DNA of 64,000 bases from JBBIJO01 sp037445895 (lineage in GTDB: Bacteria > Bacteroidota > Ignavibacteria > Kapaibacteriales > UBA2268): assembly GCA_037445895.1 (NCBI GenBank), contig JBBIJO010000002.1:124001-188000 (forward strand), read 5' to 3'. Shown here piece after piece: positions 27,401 through 36,200 of the stretch. Below the pieces are notes generated by a model. That model searched no databases, had not been told where the DNA came from, and worked only from the letters and a program-made list of their open reading frames with translations. How positions within the stretch are numbered: position 1 is the stretch's first letter; each line of letters opens with the position of its first letter. The position numbers were made by a program, and so were the translations under genes.

Positions 27401-27585
27401 TTGCCAAATACAAGAAATAACGGTGCTCCGGGGGGATGTGGAACTTGCTGCCAAGTCGTTGCCGCCGAAAACTCGCCACAATCCCAAAAAGGAACCGAAG
27501 GCTGTATCGTGATAGAATACACAATTAATGTAATGATAAACGATAGAGCACCAAGAATCAATTTTAGTGATTTTTGTGAATCCAT
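24427..27585 (-). CDS. DUF2723 (TMEM260-like) polytopic membrane protein, probable GT-C glycosyltransferase
   Basis: 1052 residues. The first ~570 residues hold about a dozen membrane segments. The N-terminus matches DUF2723/TMEM260: SVPFWDCGEFSAATTWQQVP with PHPPGAPLF, where the acidic loop is the expected catalytic or dolichol/polyprenol-binding site. The remainder (~575-1052) is soluble and includes FTNGDNDTFPLWFLQDV, then helical, TPR-like stretches (ALLYKEAGNMEKAKYWASAA). Eukaryotic TMEM260 is an O-mannosyltransferase; the bacterial proteins are common in Bacteroidota and are assumed to glycosylate exported proteins. No neighbouring gene fixes the acceptor. ATG at 27585. Confidence 0.9.
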   Translation of the reverse strand: MDSQKSLKLILGALSFIITLIVYSITIQPSVPFWDCGEFSAATTWQQVPHPPGAPLFLVFGKLFQLIIPFGDLGWRVNMVSVVATAFFTLLLYLVIIKVILNFRKEGISTINDALGVYGSAFVGAMAFAFCDTVWFNGVESEVYAASQLFTTLVVYLMMLWNEKADQPGNEKYLLAIFYLIGLSIGVHLLAILTIFSIFLLVYFRKYEFSIKSFLIMGITSLVSFYVIYKVILMWVPGLLAGNWPIKTEAREYPIENSIVMTLLGLLLIGIGIWGYFWTGKKNKPFARLAFASYLMILLGFTTYAHILIRSNANPPMNENEPKNIKKLIAYLGREQYGEQVLWPRRTDYNDELKVYFYNLRDENGNYVYGQWNPPETKEAQRKDGSVISVPSWENINVSGELTYLWKYQIDHMYFRYFFWNFVGRESDVQDAEEAWFTDTGANMNFKNGYADQFPVRFYALPLIFGIIGLYFHFKKDPRMASVFLVMFLFMGVLAAIAQNQQNPQPRERDYFYTGSFMVWTLWIGLGAYSFVEYASKKKLSVALTSLIVVLSIIFVPFNMAFGGYKIHTRAGNYFPFDYSYNILQSVEKDAIIFTNGDNDTFPLWFLQDVAGVRRDVRVVNLSLGQTLWYIDQLKNREPWGAKKIPLSFSDESLRTTEDDPKALSYDFGEAKQIRIPVRKDIIAQYTNDTSLINKGYMEFTFVGKPYTEREGKQFYIFFVNNKLILDIIQQTRFERPVYFSSTVGSDMYSGLGRFLRMEGMALRICPVPQNAMKTGLIEPNIMEKCLLNIDNSDNYHTEPHYGFKLRNLADDHYVYYDEVHRRMIQSYRQKVYINYAAYAIEKLNDKAKASAILDTLNKYVSPKRFPLYYDEEYQLALLYKEAGNMEKAKYWASAAIKTCNEVIKNPQLRKFQYDNIREEIRGRQGPYKIAAAAYSLLEDYTAARNILKSFYDLVMTAFQSGQASNWGLDQNTVSNNLYDILGNILYNDETEVRKLLNSNKKEDAKKLIDSLLASYRQVNDPLFKSFLQTAEPRLRSLITGESADSATNAVQ

Positions 27586-27831
27586 AGATTAACCTTTTAT
27601 TTTAACAACAGTATCTACCAAAAATAGCAAATTAACACAATTTAGTAATTCAAAGAAAATTGCTAAGTAAAATTAATCTAAAACTCGACAATACATAATT
27701 CCAAAAATTCTAATTGAAAAATTAGGAATATAAAAATTTTGTATTTTGCAGATAAAAAATTAAATAATTATACAAATATAGATTGATTGATACCATTTCC
27801 ATATTTGTTTACATAATTGAAAGGTTAATAT
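27586..27831. promoter_or_regulatory. Divergent promoter region, DUF2723 gene / patatin gene
   Basis: 246 bases, strongly AT-rich. It must contain the promoters for both divergent genes. A small hairpin, CTAATT-N4-AATTAG (27710-27725), is the only structure noted; no promoter element stands out above the AT-rich background. Confidence 0.35.
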
Positions 27832-28767
27832 ATGCCACAAACCACTAAAAAGGCTCTTGTTCTAAGCGGAGGTGCAGCCAAAGGTGCATTTCAAGCGGGA
27901 GCAATCAAAGCCATTTTTGAATCAGGATTTAAACCTGAATTTATTTACGGAATTTCCGTTGGTGCCCTAAACGGAACGTATATTTGCAACGAAGCAGGAA
28001 AACAGAACCAATCCATAGAAAATTTGGACTGGAGCACAATCGCCACAAACCTAATAAATTTCTGGAAAGACAATATCAAGAAACCCGCCGATATAGTCGA
28101 AAAACGAAACTGGCTTTCATTGGCTTGGAGTTTCTTCCGCAACACTTTCGATGGGCTCGTCGATTCTAGTCCAATACAAAATTTAGTCGAAAAAACCGTC
28201 GATATGAACAATCTCTATGTTAGCCCGATAGAACTTAAAGTTGGAGCGGTAAACATTATAGACTCGAAATTAACCTATGCCGACCCTTCATATCCAGGAT
28301 TCATTCAATACCTTATCGCAAGTGCATCACTTCCGATGATTATGCCATTAATTAAAATCGGTAATCAACCATTCACCGACGGGGGGGTTAGGGATGTTGC
28401 ACCACTTAAAATTGCAATAGACAATGGTGCAACCGACATAATCGTTGTTACTTGCCAACCGAAAGACCTTGGGGGTGTGGAATTCGATACTGGCAACCTG
28501 TTGCATCTTACCGATAGAATTTTCGAAATTATGGTCAACGAGATTGTTAACAATGACCTCAAATGGGCTGAATTCATCAATCAATGCTTGCCCGACGATG
28601 GAACACACACCGGAACAGGCCCATTGGCTGGTCGTATAAAATTAAAGATAACAACAATACGGCCTCCTGTTCCTATTAATCTTAATCTTCAAAAATTTAC
28701 TTCGCAAGATATTTTAAATATTATCAACACAGGTTACCAGACGGCACAGGAAATATTAGGGCACTAA
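27832..28767 (+). CDS. Patatin-like phospholipase
   Basis: A Ser/Asp-dyad lipid acyl hydrolase, 311 residues. The oxyanion-hole glycine loop is LSGGAAKGAFQAGA (~11-24), the nucleophile elbow is GISVG (Ser near 42) and the catalytic Asp is in FTDGGVRDVAPL (DGG near 183). There is no signal peptide, so it is probably cytosolic, unlike T5SS-exported patatins. The upstream gap is a divergent promoter region shared with the DUF2723 gene. Substrate is unknown; membrane lipid turnover is the usual inference. Confidence 0.93.
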   Translation: MPQTTKKALVLSGGAAKGAFQAGAIKAIFESGFKPEFIYGISVGALNGTYICNEAGKQNQSIENLDWSTIATNLINFWKDNIKKPADIVEKRNWLSLAWSFFRNTFDGLVDSSPIQNLVEKTVDMNNLYVSPIELKVGAVNIIDSKLTYADPSYPGFIQYLIASASLPMIMPLIKIGNQPFTDGGVRDVAPLKIAIDNGATDIIVVTCQPKDLGGVEFDTGNLLHLTDRIFEIMVNEIVNNDLKWAEFINQCLPDDGTHTGTGPLAGRIKLKITTIRPPVPINLNLQKFTSQDILNIINTGYQTAQEILGH

Positions 28768-29092
28768 TTGCATTAGTCCATCTATATATTTTCATCTTGG
28801 TTTGAAAGGATGTATAGCCAAGTAATGACTTGCTATCCCTAATTATTTATGTAAATGTAATTCACAAATGACCCTTTACTAAATAAACTATGATTTGGAT
28901 AACGGTTACAAAACATAGATGCAACGTTGGGAAGAATGGATGTTGCACCTTGGAAGGAATTTGACAGAAAGAAATTACAACGATACATTATACGTTGGGT
29001 CTATGATACAATATATGCATATTGAATTACCAACACCTTGCATCTACCTTTTGATAACCTTAGGTAATTTATTAAATTTGAATTTTTGAAAT
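28768..29092 (+). promoter_or_regulatory. Structured leader region ahead of the cation ATPase
   Basis: 325 bases with no annotated-size gene. Three stem-loops follow each other on the plus strand: 28814-28836 (ATAGC(C)AAGT/ACTTGCTAT, one bulge, 4-base loop), 28888-28918 (10-base stem with one mismatch, CTATGATTTG/CAAAACATAG) and 28920-28947 (TGCAAC/GTTGCA, extendable by three pairs including two G-U). The loop of the third holds GGGAAG, a ribosome site for the small ORF at 28940. The ATPase itself has no visible Shine-Dalgarno. It does not match the Mn-sensing yybP-ykoY consensus as I know it. A cation-responsive leader is an inference. Confidence 0.4.
28940..29089 (+). CDS. Possible 49-residue leader ORF coupled to the cation ATPase
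   Basis: ATG at 28940 with GGGAAG five bases upstream, TGA at 29087-29089, three bases before the ATPase ATG at 29093. The product would be 49 residues ending in a hydrophobic stretch (CIYLLITLGNLLNLNF), without known family features. Its ribosome site lies in the loop of a predicted stem-loop (28920-28947) and its start codon in that stem. A longer version from 28919 has no ribosome site. It may be a leader peptide that couples translation to the ATPase, which lacks its own Shine-Dalgarno, or a chance frame in AT-rich DNA. Confidence 0.3.
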   Translation: MLHLGRNLTERNYNDTLYVGSMIQYMHIELPTPCIYLLITLGNLLNLNF

Positions 29093-31840
29093 ATGACGAC
29101 TATGGATTGGCATTCTGTTCCTGTTGAAAAAGTATTAAAGTATTTTGATGTTAATCCGTCGATAGGACTTAGCAACAGTCAAGTAGAAGAATATAGAATT
29201 CGATACGGAAACAACAAGATTATTGGTAAAAAAGCAAAATCCGATTGGATTCTTTTGCTCGAGCAATTTAATAACCCTATTATCATCATCCTAATAATTG
29301 CTGCAATATTAAACGTTTTCATATCCGATTTGAAAGATTCGCTGGTTATTGCTGTTGTTGTCGTATTGAATACTTTGATTGGTTTCATTCAGGAACGAAA
29401 AGCTTCCGATGCGTTGAAATCGTTGCAAAAGATGGCTGCTCCACAAGCCCGCGTTATACGAAGCGGTATTCAGCAGTTTATTGCAACAAGCGACGTTGTT
29501 TGTGGCGATATCATCGTTCTCGAAAGTGGAGTTCGGGTTCCAGCCGATGCTCGTTTGATTGAATCAAACAATTTGATTGTCGATGAATCGATGCTCACGG
29601 GCGAATCTTTCGGGGTTGAAAAGAAACCAAATGTTCGAATACCAGCAAACGCTCCGCTCGCCGACCGCGTTACGATGACTTATAGTGGCAGCATTATTCA
29701 AAAGGGACGTGGGATTGCAATTGCAACAGCTGTTGGTGCCGAAACAGAATTTGGTAAAATCGCCGAAAAGGTCGCCGAAGCAGAAGAATCAGCTTCCCCA
29801 CTTCAAATTCAGATTGAAAAATTCAGCAAAGCTTTGAGTATCGCAATATTGTCCATCATATTGGTAATTTTTTTCATTGGATATTTACGTGGCAACGACC
29901 TTGTAATTATGTTCTTAACGTCTGTAGGTTTGGCAGTCTCGGCAATTCCCGAAGGACTTCCTGTTGCAGTAACAATTACTCTTTCGATTGGCTTGTCGCA
30001 AATGGCTAAACATAAAGCCATTGTGAAGAAACTTGCCGCAGTCGAAACGCTCGGAAGCACAAATATAATTTGTACCGACAAAACCGGAACCTTAACAAGA
30101 AACGAAATGATAGTAACCCGCTACATTCTTGGCAATGAAATCTATCATGTAACCGGCTCTGGTTATCATAGGGAAGGATACGTTATTAACCCAACTACAC
30201 AAAAAATTGTTAAATACAATTTGAACAGAACTGTTGAAATTGCAACTTTAATTTCTGCGTTGTGCACCGAAAGCTCGATTGAACCGAACGACGATGTTTG
30301 GAAAATTACAGGAGACCCAACCGAAGCAGCACTTATGATAGCATCGCGTAAACTCGAGTTCGAGCCGAATTCGCTTGAAATTTCCGTTGATATTCCCTTT
30401 GAATCGGAGCATCAATTGATGGGTGTCCGAACCACCTACAAAGGCGAACAGCACATACTAATCAAAGGAGCGCCCGAAAAAGTTCTCGAAAGATGTACTC
30501 ATCAGCTTTTGCCCGATGGTAATCTTGTTGAACTTGATTATCTTTTAATAAACGACCAAATTACCCTTTTATCAAACGAAGGTTTACGAGTACTTGCTCT
30601 TGCTTTTTCGACAAACATTCAAAAAGACTATGTAGAAATTAATGACCTTAAAGGATTGACATTTGTTGGCTTCGCCGGAATAGAAGATGCAATTCGACCC
30701 GAAGCAAAAGTTGCTGTTAACGATTGCCACAAAGCCGGAATAAAAGTTGTTATGATTACCGGAGACCATATTAAAACTGCTCAAAATGTTGCGATGAAGG
30801 TTGGGATTACTCCGCCAGGCAAAATACCCGTTGCAATCATAGGGCATGAACTCGAAGAAATGGACGATAAAGAACTTTTCCAAAACGTTCAAGAAATTGA
30901 TGTTTATGCTCGGGTTGTTCCCGAACATAAATTCCGAATTGTTAAACAACTCCAAGCACACAACAATATCGTTGCAATGACAGGCGACGGAGTCAACGAC
31001 GCACCAGCACTTAAACAAGCCGATATTGGAGTTGCAATGGGTAGTGGAACAGACGTTGCACGCGAAGCAGCCCATATGGTATTGCTCGACGATAATTTTG
31101 CCACAATAGTTCAGGCTGTTCGGCGAGGTCGAATAATTCTGAATAACCTCCGGCACATCCTTCTTTATATACTTTCGACTAGTGCCGGCGGATTATTAAC
31201 AATTGCAGCTTCTGTATTTATTGGGATGCCTTTGCCTCTTCTACCAGCGCAATTACTGTGGGTCAATTTAGTAACCGATGGAACATCAACTTTTCCGCTC
31301 GCCTTCGAAAAGGAACACGGCGATGTTATGGCTTTTAAACCTCGACGTAAAGATGAACCTTTGGTCTCGAAGGATATGATTCACAGAATTATTCTTTCGG
31401 CAATAGTTATGGCAATCGGAACACTCGCAATATTTTATGTTTATTTAGGTCAAACTTTTGCACCGTCGAGCGAAGTTTTGGACAAAGCAAGAACTATTGC
31501 TTTTTGCACATTAGCCTTTTTCCAAATATGGAACGTTCAAAACTCCCGTTCTGCATATCGCTCTTTGTTCTTCAATCTTCCATACAATAGAACGGAAAAA
31601 CTCGAAAAGGTTACACTTTCGAAAAACCCTATTCTTTTTGGAGTAATGGTGTTAGCCCTTTTGCTCCAAGTAGCGGCAGTAAGCCTTCCATTTATGAATA
31701 TTGTAATGGATACTGTCCCCTTGAATTTCTGGGATTGGATAGTAGTTCTTGCTACTACTTTTAGCATCATTATCACAGTCGAGATTCATAAAATTATTGT
31801 ATCGATAATTAGCAAAAACAAAAGAATAAGAGCCGATTAG
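29093..31840 (+). CDS. P2-type cation-transporting ATPase (calcium/monovalent-cation ATPase-like)
   Basis: An inner-membrane cation pump, 915 residues. Order: N-terminal cation-ATPase domain (VEKVLKYFDV, GLSNSQVEEYRIRYGNN), actuator loop with MLTGESFGVEKKP (~165), TM4 motif SAIPEGLPVAVTITLS (~285), phosphorylation site CTDKTGTLTRNEM (Asp near 329), KGAPEKVLERC in the nucleotide domain and TGDGVNDAPALKQADIGVAMG-type hinge (~632), then four C-terminal membrane segments. PEGLP in TM4 marks P2 pumps (Ca2+, Na+/K+ type) rather than heavy-metal P1 pumps. The ion is unknown. A second ATG at 29102 is also possible; neither has a ribosome site. The permease gene follows 12 bases later. Confidence 0.93.
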   Translation: MTTMDWHSVPVEKVLKYFDVNPSIGLSNSQVEEYRIRYGNNKIIGKKAKSDWILLLEQFNNPIIIILIIAAILNVFISDLKDSLVIAVVVVLNTLIGFIQERKASDALKSLQKMAAPQARVIRSGIQQFIATSDVVCGDIIVLESGVRVPADARLIESNNLIVDESMLTGESFGVEKKPNVRIPANAPLADRVTMTYSGSIIQKGRGIAIATAVGAETEFGKIAEKVAEAEESASPLQIQIEKFSKALSIAILSIILVIFFIGYLRGNDLVIMFLTSVGLAVSAIPEGLPVAVTITLSIGLSQMAKHKAIVKKLAAVETLGSTNIICTDKTGTLTRNEMIVTRYILGNEIYHVTGSGYHREGYVINPTTQKIVKYNLNRTVEIATLISALCTESSIEPNDDVWKITGDPTEAALMIASRKLEFEPNSLEISVDIPFESEHQLMGVRTTYKGEQHILIKGAPEKVLERCTHQLLPDGNLVELDYLLINDQITLLSNEGLRVLALAFSTNIQKDYVEINDLKGLTFVGFAGIEDAIRPEAKVAVNDCHKAGIKVVMITGDHIKTAQNVAMKVGITPPGKIPVAIIGHELEEMDDKELFQNVQEIDVYARVVPEHKFRIVKQLQAHNNIVAMTGDGVNDAPALKQADIGVAMGSGTDVAREAAHMVLLDDNFATIVQAVRRGRIILNNLRHILLYILSTSAGGLLTIAASVFIGMPLPLLPAQLLWVNLVTDGTSTFPLAFEKEHGDVMAFKPRRKDEPLVSKDMIHRIILSAIVMAIGTLAIFYVYLGQTFAPSSEVLDKARTIAFCTLAFFQIWNVQNSRSAYRSLFFNLPYNRTEKLEKVTLSKNPILFGVMVLALLLQVAAVSLPFMNIVMDTVPLNFWDWIVVLATTFSIIITVEIHKIIVSIISKNKRIRAD

Positions 31841-31852
31841 AAGGCATAATAG

Positions 31853-33076
31853 ATGAAAGCACCACTTAAAATTGCTCTACGCTATGTTTTTAGCTTTCGT
31901 TCATTCCATTTTATAACCTTTATTTCTTTGCTATCCGGGATTGGAATTGCAATTGGGGTTGCAGCATTAATCATTGTTACTTCGCTTTTCAATGGCTTCC
32001 GTGAATTTGCACAAGAAGAAATTATCGGGCTCGATCCCCATCTTCGCATATTGCCCAATAAGACGCAAGTTTTCGACATCACCCCATTAAAACTTGATTC
32101 TCTTGCGCAATCTTATGGTTTCCAATACTTCCCCTTCGTCGAATCAAAAATTATTTTAAGTGGAAAGGAAGGATTTAGAGTTGCCGTCCTCTACGGAATC
32201 GAGGATACAAAATTCTACCAACATCCCATTCGGAATAAGGTTATTCCAGGCTCTAACTTATCCCGCTCTCCTAAAATTCCAAATGGTGCATTGCTTGGAA
32301 TAACAATCGTCGATTTGGATTTGAAATTCCATAACAATTCTTTGACATTTATCACACTCGAAGATTTTGAAAAATCGGCTCTTGCATTTTCTTTACCGTC
32401 GAAATATACACTTCCCATCGAAGGGATTTTCCAAACAAATAATACAGAATACGATAACAACTTCATTTTTGCTAACTACTCGGCAACATATCCCATATTG
32501 CATATAAAGCCAAACTACTTTTCTGGCATAGACATACGCATTGGCAACATTTCGAAAATCGAAGACCTAAAAGAAGCACTCCAAAAGGCTTTTAAAAACT
32601 TTCGTATCCTTACTTGGTATGATTTAAACAAAAGCATCCTCAATGCAATGCAATTCGAGCGAATAGCTGTATTTATTATTCTTAGCCTAATTATCGCTAT
32701 TGCCGTTTTTAATGTTCTTGCTTCATTGGTGATGACAGTTTTGGAAAAAAAGCCCGACATTGCTTCTCTAATAGCAATTGGAGCAACAAAAAAACAAATC
32801 AAAAGAATTTTCACTCTCCAAGGAACAATTATCGGAGCAATAAGCACACTCGTAGGCTTGTTATTAGGTTTAGGTCTAACTATTGGGCAAATAAAATTCG
32901 AATGGGTCAAACTCAACACACAAAAATATATTATATCGGCGTTGCCGATGAAAATTGAACCACTGACTGTTTTGGCAATAATTGTAGTTTCGTTATTTCT
33001 GTCATTTATTGCTACAATATACCCAGCAAGAAAAGCGTCCGAAGTAAATGTGGCAGAAACAATATTTAGAGAATGA
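31853..33076 (+). CDS. FtsX-like ABC permease of the LolC/LolE type
   Basis: 407 residues: one N-terminal membrane segment (ITFISLLSGIGIAIGVAALI), a large periplasmic domain (~45-265), and three C-terminal segments (VFIILSLIIAIAVFNVLASL, GAISTLVGLLLGLGL, LAIIVVSLFLSFIATIYPA) with the MacB/FtsX signature ending YPARKASEVNVAE. LolC/E with LolD move lipoproteins off the inner membrane. No LolD-type ATPase gene is adjacent, so the ATPase must be encoded elsewhere. It starts 12 bases after the cation ATPase and overlaps the next small ORF by 4 bases (ATGA). Confidence 0.88.
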   Translation: MKAPLKIALRYVFSFRSFHFITFISLLSGIGIAIGVAALIIVTSLFNGFREFAQEEIIGLDPHLRILPNKTQVFDITPLKLDSLAQSYGFQYFPFVESKIILSGKEGFRVAVLYGIEDTKFYQHPIRNKVIPGSNLSRSPKIPNGALLGITIVDLDLKFHNNSLTFITLEDFEKSALAFSLPSKYTLPIEGIFQTNNTEYDNNFIFANYSATYPILHIKPNYFSGIDIRIGNISKIEDLKEALQKAFKNFRILTWYDLNKSILNAMQFERIAVFIILSLIIAIAVFNVLASLVMTVLEKKPDIASLIAIGATKKQIKRIFTLQGTIIGAISTLVGLLLGLGLTIGQIKFEWVKLNTQKYIISALPMKIEPLTVLAIIVVSLFLSFIATIYPARKASEVNVAETIFRE

Positions 33077-33264
33077 AAAAGTTCTTTGCAACAATGCTTA
33101 TAGCAATTTTACTTTCGATTCAAAATGTCGAAAGCCAATATTCTTTTAAAACTCCACCCCCAATAATTTTACGTTTCGACTCTCCACCTCGAATTAATCC
33201 TATTCCATTGCTTACTAAAATTTGCGAGACAACCTACCTAAAACCTTCTACTTTTTGGGATTAA
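33073..33264 (+). CDS. Small secreted protein of unknown function
   Basis: 63 residues: signal peptide MKKFFATMLIAILLSIQNVES, then ~40 residues rich in Pro and Ile (TPPPIILRFDSPPRINPIPL) with one Cys. It overlaps the LolC/E-like gene by 4 bases (ATGA), which argues for translational coupling and against a random frame. No family recognised. It ends 10 bases from the convergent hybrid kinase gene. Confidence 0.5.
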   Translation: MKKFFATMLIAILLSIQNVESQYSFKTPPPIILRFDSPPRINPIPLLTKICETTYLKPSTFWD

Positions 33265-33274
33265 ATTTTTTACC

Positions 33275-36200
33275 CTATTTTTCCTTTTCGGACAGCAATT
33301 TTTTAATCTTCCATTCGATATCCTCAAATTCAAAAGGTTTGGCAATGTAGTCGTCGAAACCAGTATCAACTATCCTATTCCTATCTTCCGGAAAGGCATA
33401 GGCAGTTAAAGCAATAATCGGAACAGATATGTTATTTGCTCTTATTTCTTTAAAGGCAGTATAGCCGTCTTTCTCGGGCATACGAATATCCATAATAATC
33501 AAATCAATTCCTTTGTGTTGGTTGGCAATTTCTACTGCCTCGGAACCATTCCTTGCATTAAGAACCTCGCAATTAAAATTCTTCTGCAAAAATTTTTCGA
33601 GGACCACGAAATTACTGTATTCATCTTCGGCAATAAGAAAAACATATTTTTTGCGGCTATCGAGTTGCGATGTAGTTTCTTTTTGGTGATTTCTTTCCGT
33701 GGACTCTATTTTTTCTGCTGCAATTTCAAACTCCGAAGATGGTATAGTTACGAAAAAGGTTGTTCCTTTGCCAAACTCCGATTCGAACCAAATTTTACCC
33801 CCCAATAGTCTGACTATTTCATTAGAAATTGCAAGCCCCAACCCTAAACCTTGATGTGGACGAGCTAAAAAGTCGGTATCCACTTGTTGGAATCTCCCAA
33901 AAATGAAATCCTTCTTCGATTCAGGAATACCAATACCCGTATCCTTCACATAAAATAAGAGTTTACCGCCTTCTTGAACCGAGCAACCAAACTCGACGAA
34001 TCCTTTCTGTGTAAATTTTAAGCTGTTATGGATTAAGTTGTTGAGCACTTGTTTCACTCGAAAGAAATCGGTAACAAACTCAAAATCCTCCGGAACAATT
34101 TCTCCTATCCTAATTTCTATTCCTTTGCTTAAAAATTCCTCGCTTGCGCTAAAAGTATCACGTAATTCATAAAGCAAAGGTGCTACTTTGCCAACCCTTG
34201 GATTTACAACCAATTGTTTTGTATCAATAAGCGAAACATCGATAATATCGTTAAACAAGCGAAGTAAATCTTGGCCACGTTTGTAAATGATTTTCGAAAA
34301 ATTTATCACCTCGCTTTCGGTGATAGGTTGCAAATAAAGTATTTGGGCAAATCCTAATATAGCATTCAAAGGTGTTCGAACTTCATGACTAATATTGGCA
34401 AGAAAAGCCGATTTTAATCTATCGCTTTCTTCGGCTTTCGCCTTTGCCTCGATAAGTTCCTGAATCATCCTCTTCTTTTCGGTTATGTCTTCTTTTATCG
34501 CTACGAAACGCGTTATCTCGCCTTCATCGTTTTTGACTGGAAAAATAATGCAGTCTTCCCAATACAACTTTCCACCCTTTTTTCGATTTTGTATTTCTCT
34601 GTGCCATTCGTTCCCATTTAAAATTGTATCCCAAAGATTCTTATAAAATTCGTTAGTATGGTATCCAGATTTGAAAATGCGTGGATTATTCCCAATAATT
34701 TCTTCTTTTGTCCATTCAGTCATTTCGGTAAGCTTTGGATTAACATATTCGATAATACCATTGCGATTAGTAATCAGAATTCCGACTGGACTGTTGCGAA
34801 CTACTTCGGAAAGCTCTATGAATTCTTCTTCGTCTCGTTTCCTTTGGATATAGATTGAAATTTGATTTGCGACAATTTCCAAAATCTTCAAACTCTGATT
34901 ATCGTATGCATCGGGATTGCTATAACTTTGAACAACCATTGCTCCGATAATCTTATTGCCAATTTTCAAAGGAACACCCACCCATACTTCTGCTGGCGAA
35001 CCGATATATTCGATTTCTTTTTGTTCAACCAGTTTTCTAATTTCATCTTTTTTAATTAGCAACGGTTTCTGTTTCCTGATAACGATTCCTGTTAGAGATT
35101 TTTTTGCCTCCCATTTCAGCGGAGCATCTCTCATTTCATCCCACTCAAAAGGAGAAGTTAGTTCGTCCGACTTCTCGTCGTAGAAAGCAATAAATAGATT
35201 CGATGTATCTATTAGTTTAGAAAGTTCCGAGCGAACAATTGCAAACAGTTCGCTAAGCGATTTCGAGACGACAACCGAATGGGCTATATTATATTGGATT
35301 TCAAGAATTTGTTCGGAACGCTTTCGTTCGGTAATATCTAATGCCGAGGCAATAACTGCAGTTTTACCTTCCCACAAAATCATTTTAGCAGTAGTATCAA
35401 CCCAGGCTACGTTGCCATCTTTTCGCAATAGTTTAAATTCATATCGGTCGGGAACATCTTCCCCTTTTTGGCGAGCGAAACCTCGTTCTTTAACCATTTC
35501 CCTATGGTCTGGATGGACCAACTCCCAAAATTTAACTTTACATATTTCATCTACCGAATAACCAGATATTTCCTCGCAAGCTTTACTAGCATAGACAATA
35601 TTTTCCCCCTGAAAAACAAGTATTCCAGCCGAAGTCGTTTCGGCTAACGTTTGGAACAATTTAAGCGAATTTTTCAATTCTTCTTCTGCCCTCTTTCTAT
35701 CGGTAATATCAATGAGTGTTCCGATTACTCCAACCTTACCCGAATATTCCATTCTTCGCCCGTGGACTTCAACAAAAATTATCGAACCATCTTTTTTAAG
35801 ACCTTTGAAATCGTAGCGAATGCTTTCGACTTCACCGCTAACTCGTTTACTGACATTTTCTACAACACGGGGTCGGTCATCTGGATGTGTTAAATCCAAA
35901 GGTCCAAGCTTTCCAACAACCTCTTCTACTTCGTAACCAAAAGTATTTGCTAATGCTTCGTTTACATAGGCAAATTTCAAGTCTTGAATCAAGTATATTC
36001 CAGTTAAAGAAGATTCGGCGAGGAGACGGAATTTTTCTTCGCTTTCTCGTAATGCTGCTTCGAGATGTTTTGTTTCCGTAACATCTTTTTGCATCCCCCA
36101 TATACGAACCAACAATCCATCCTCGACTATTCCAACCACATTATTTTCGAAATACTTAATGTTTCCCCACTTGTCGTGTTCTATGGTTATTCCCCGCGAT

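Noticed and set aside
28814..28947. yybP-ykoY manganese riboswitch or another known riboswitch
   Set aside because: The stems do not show the conserved loop sequences of that class or of Mg-sensing leaders that I know; kept only as an unnamed structured leader.
28919..29089. Longer 56-residue form of the leader ORF
   Set aside because: No ribosome site before the ATG at 28919; the ATG at 28940 has GGGAAG at proper spacing.
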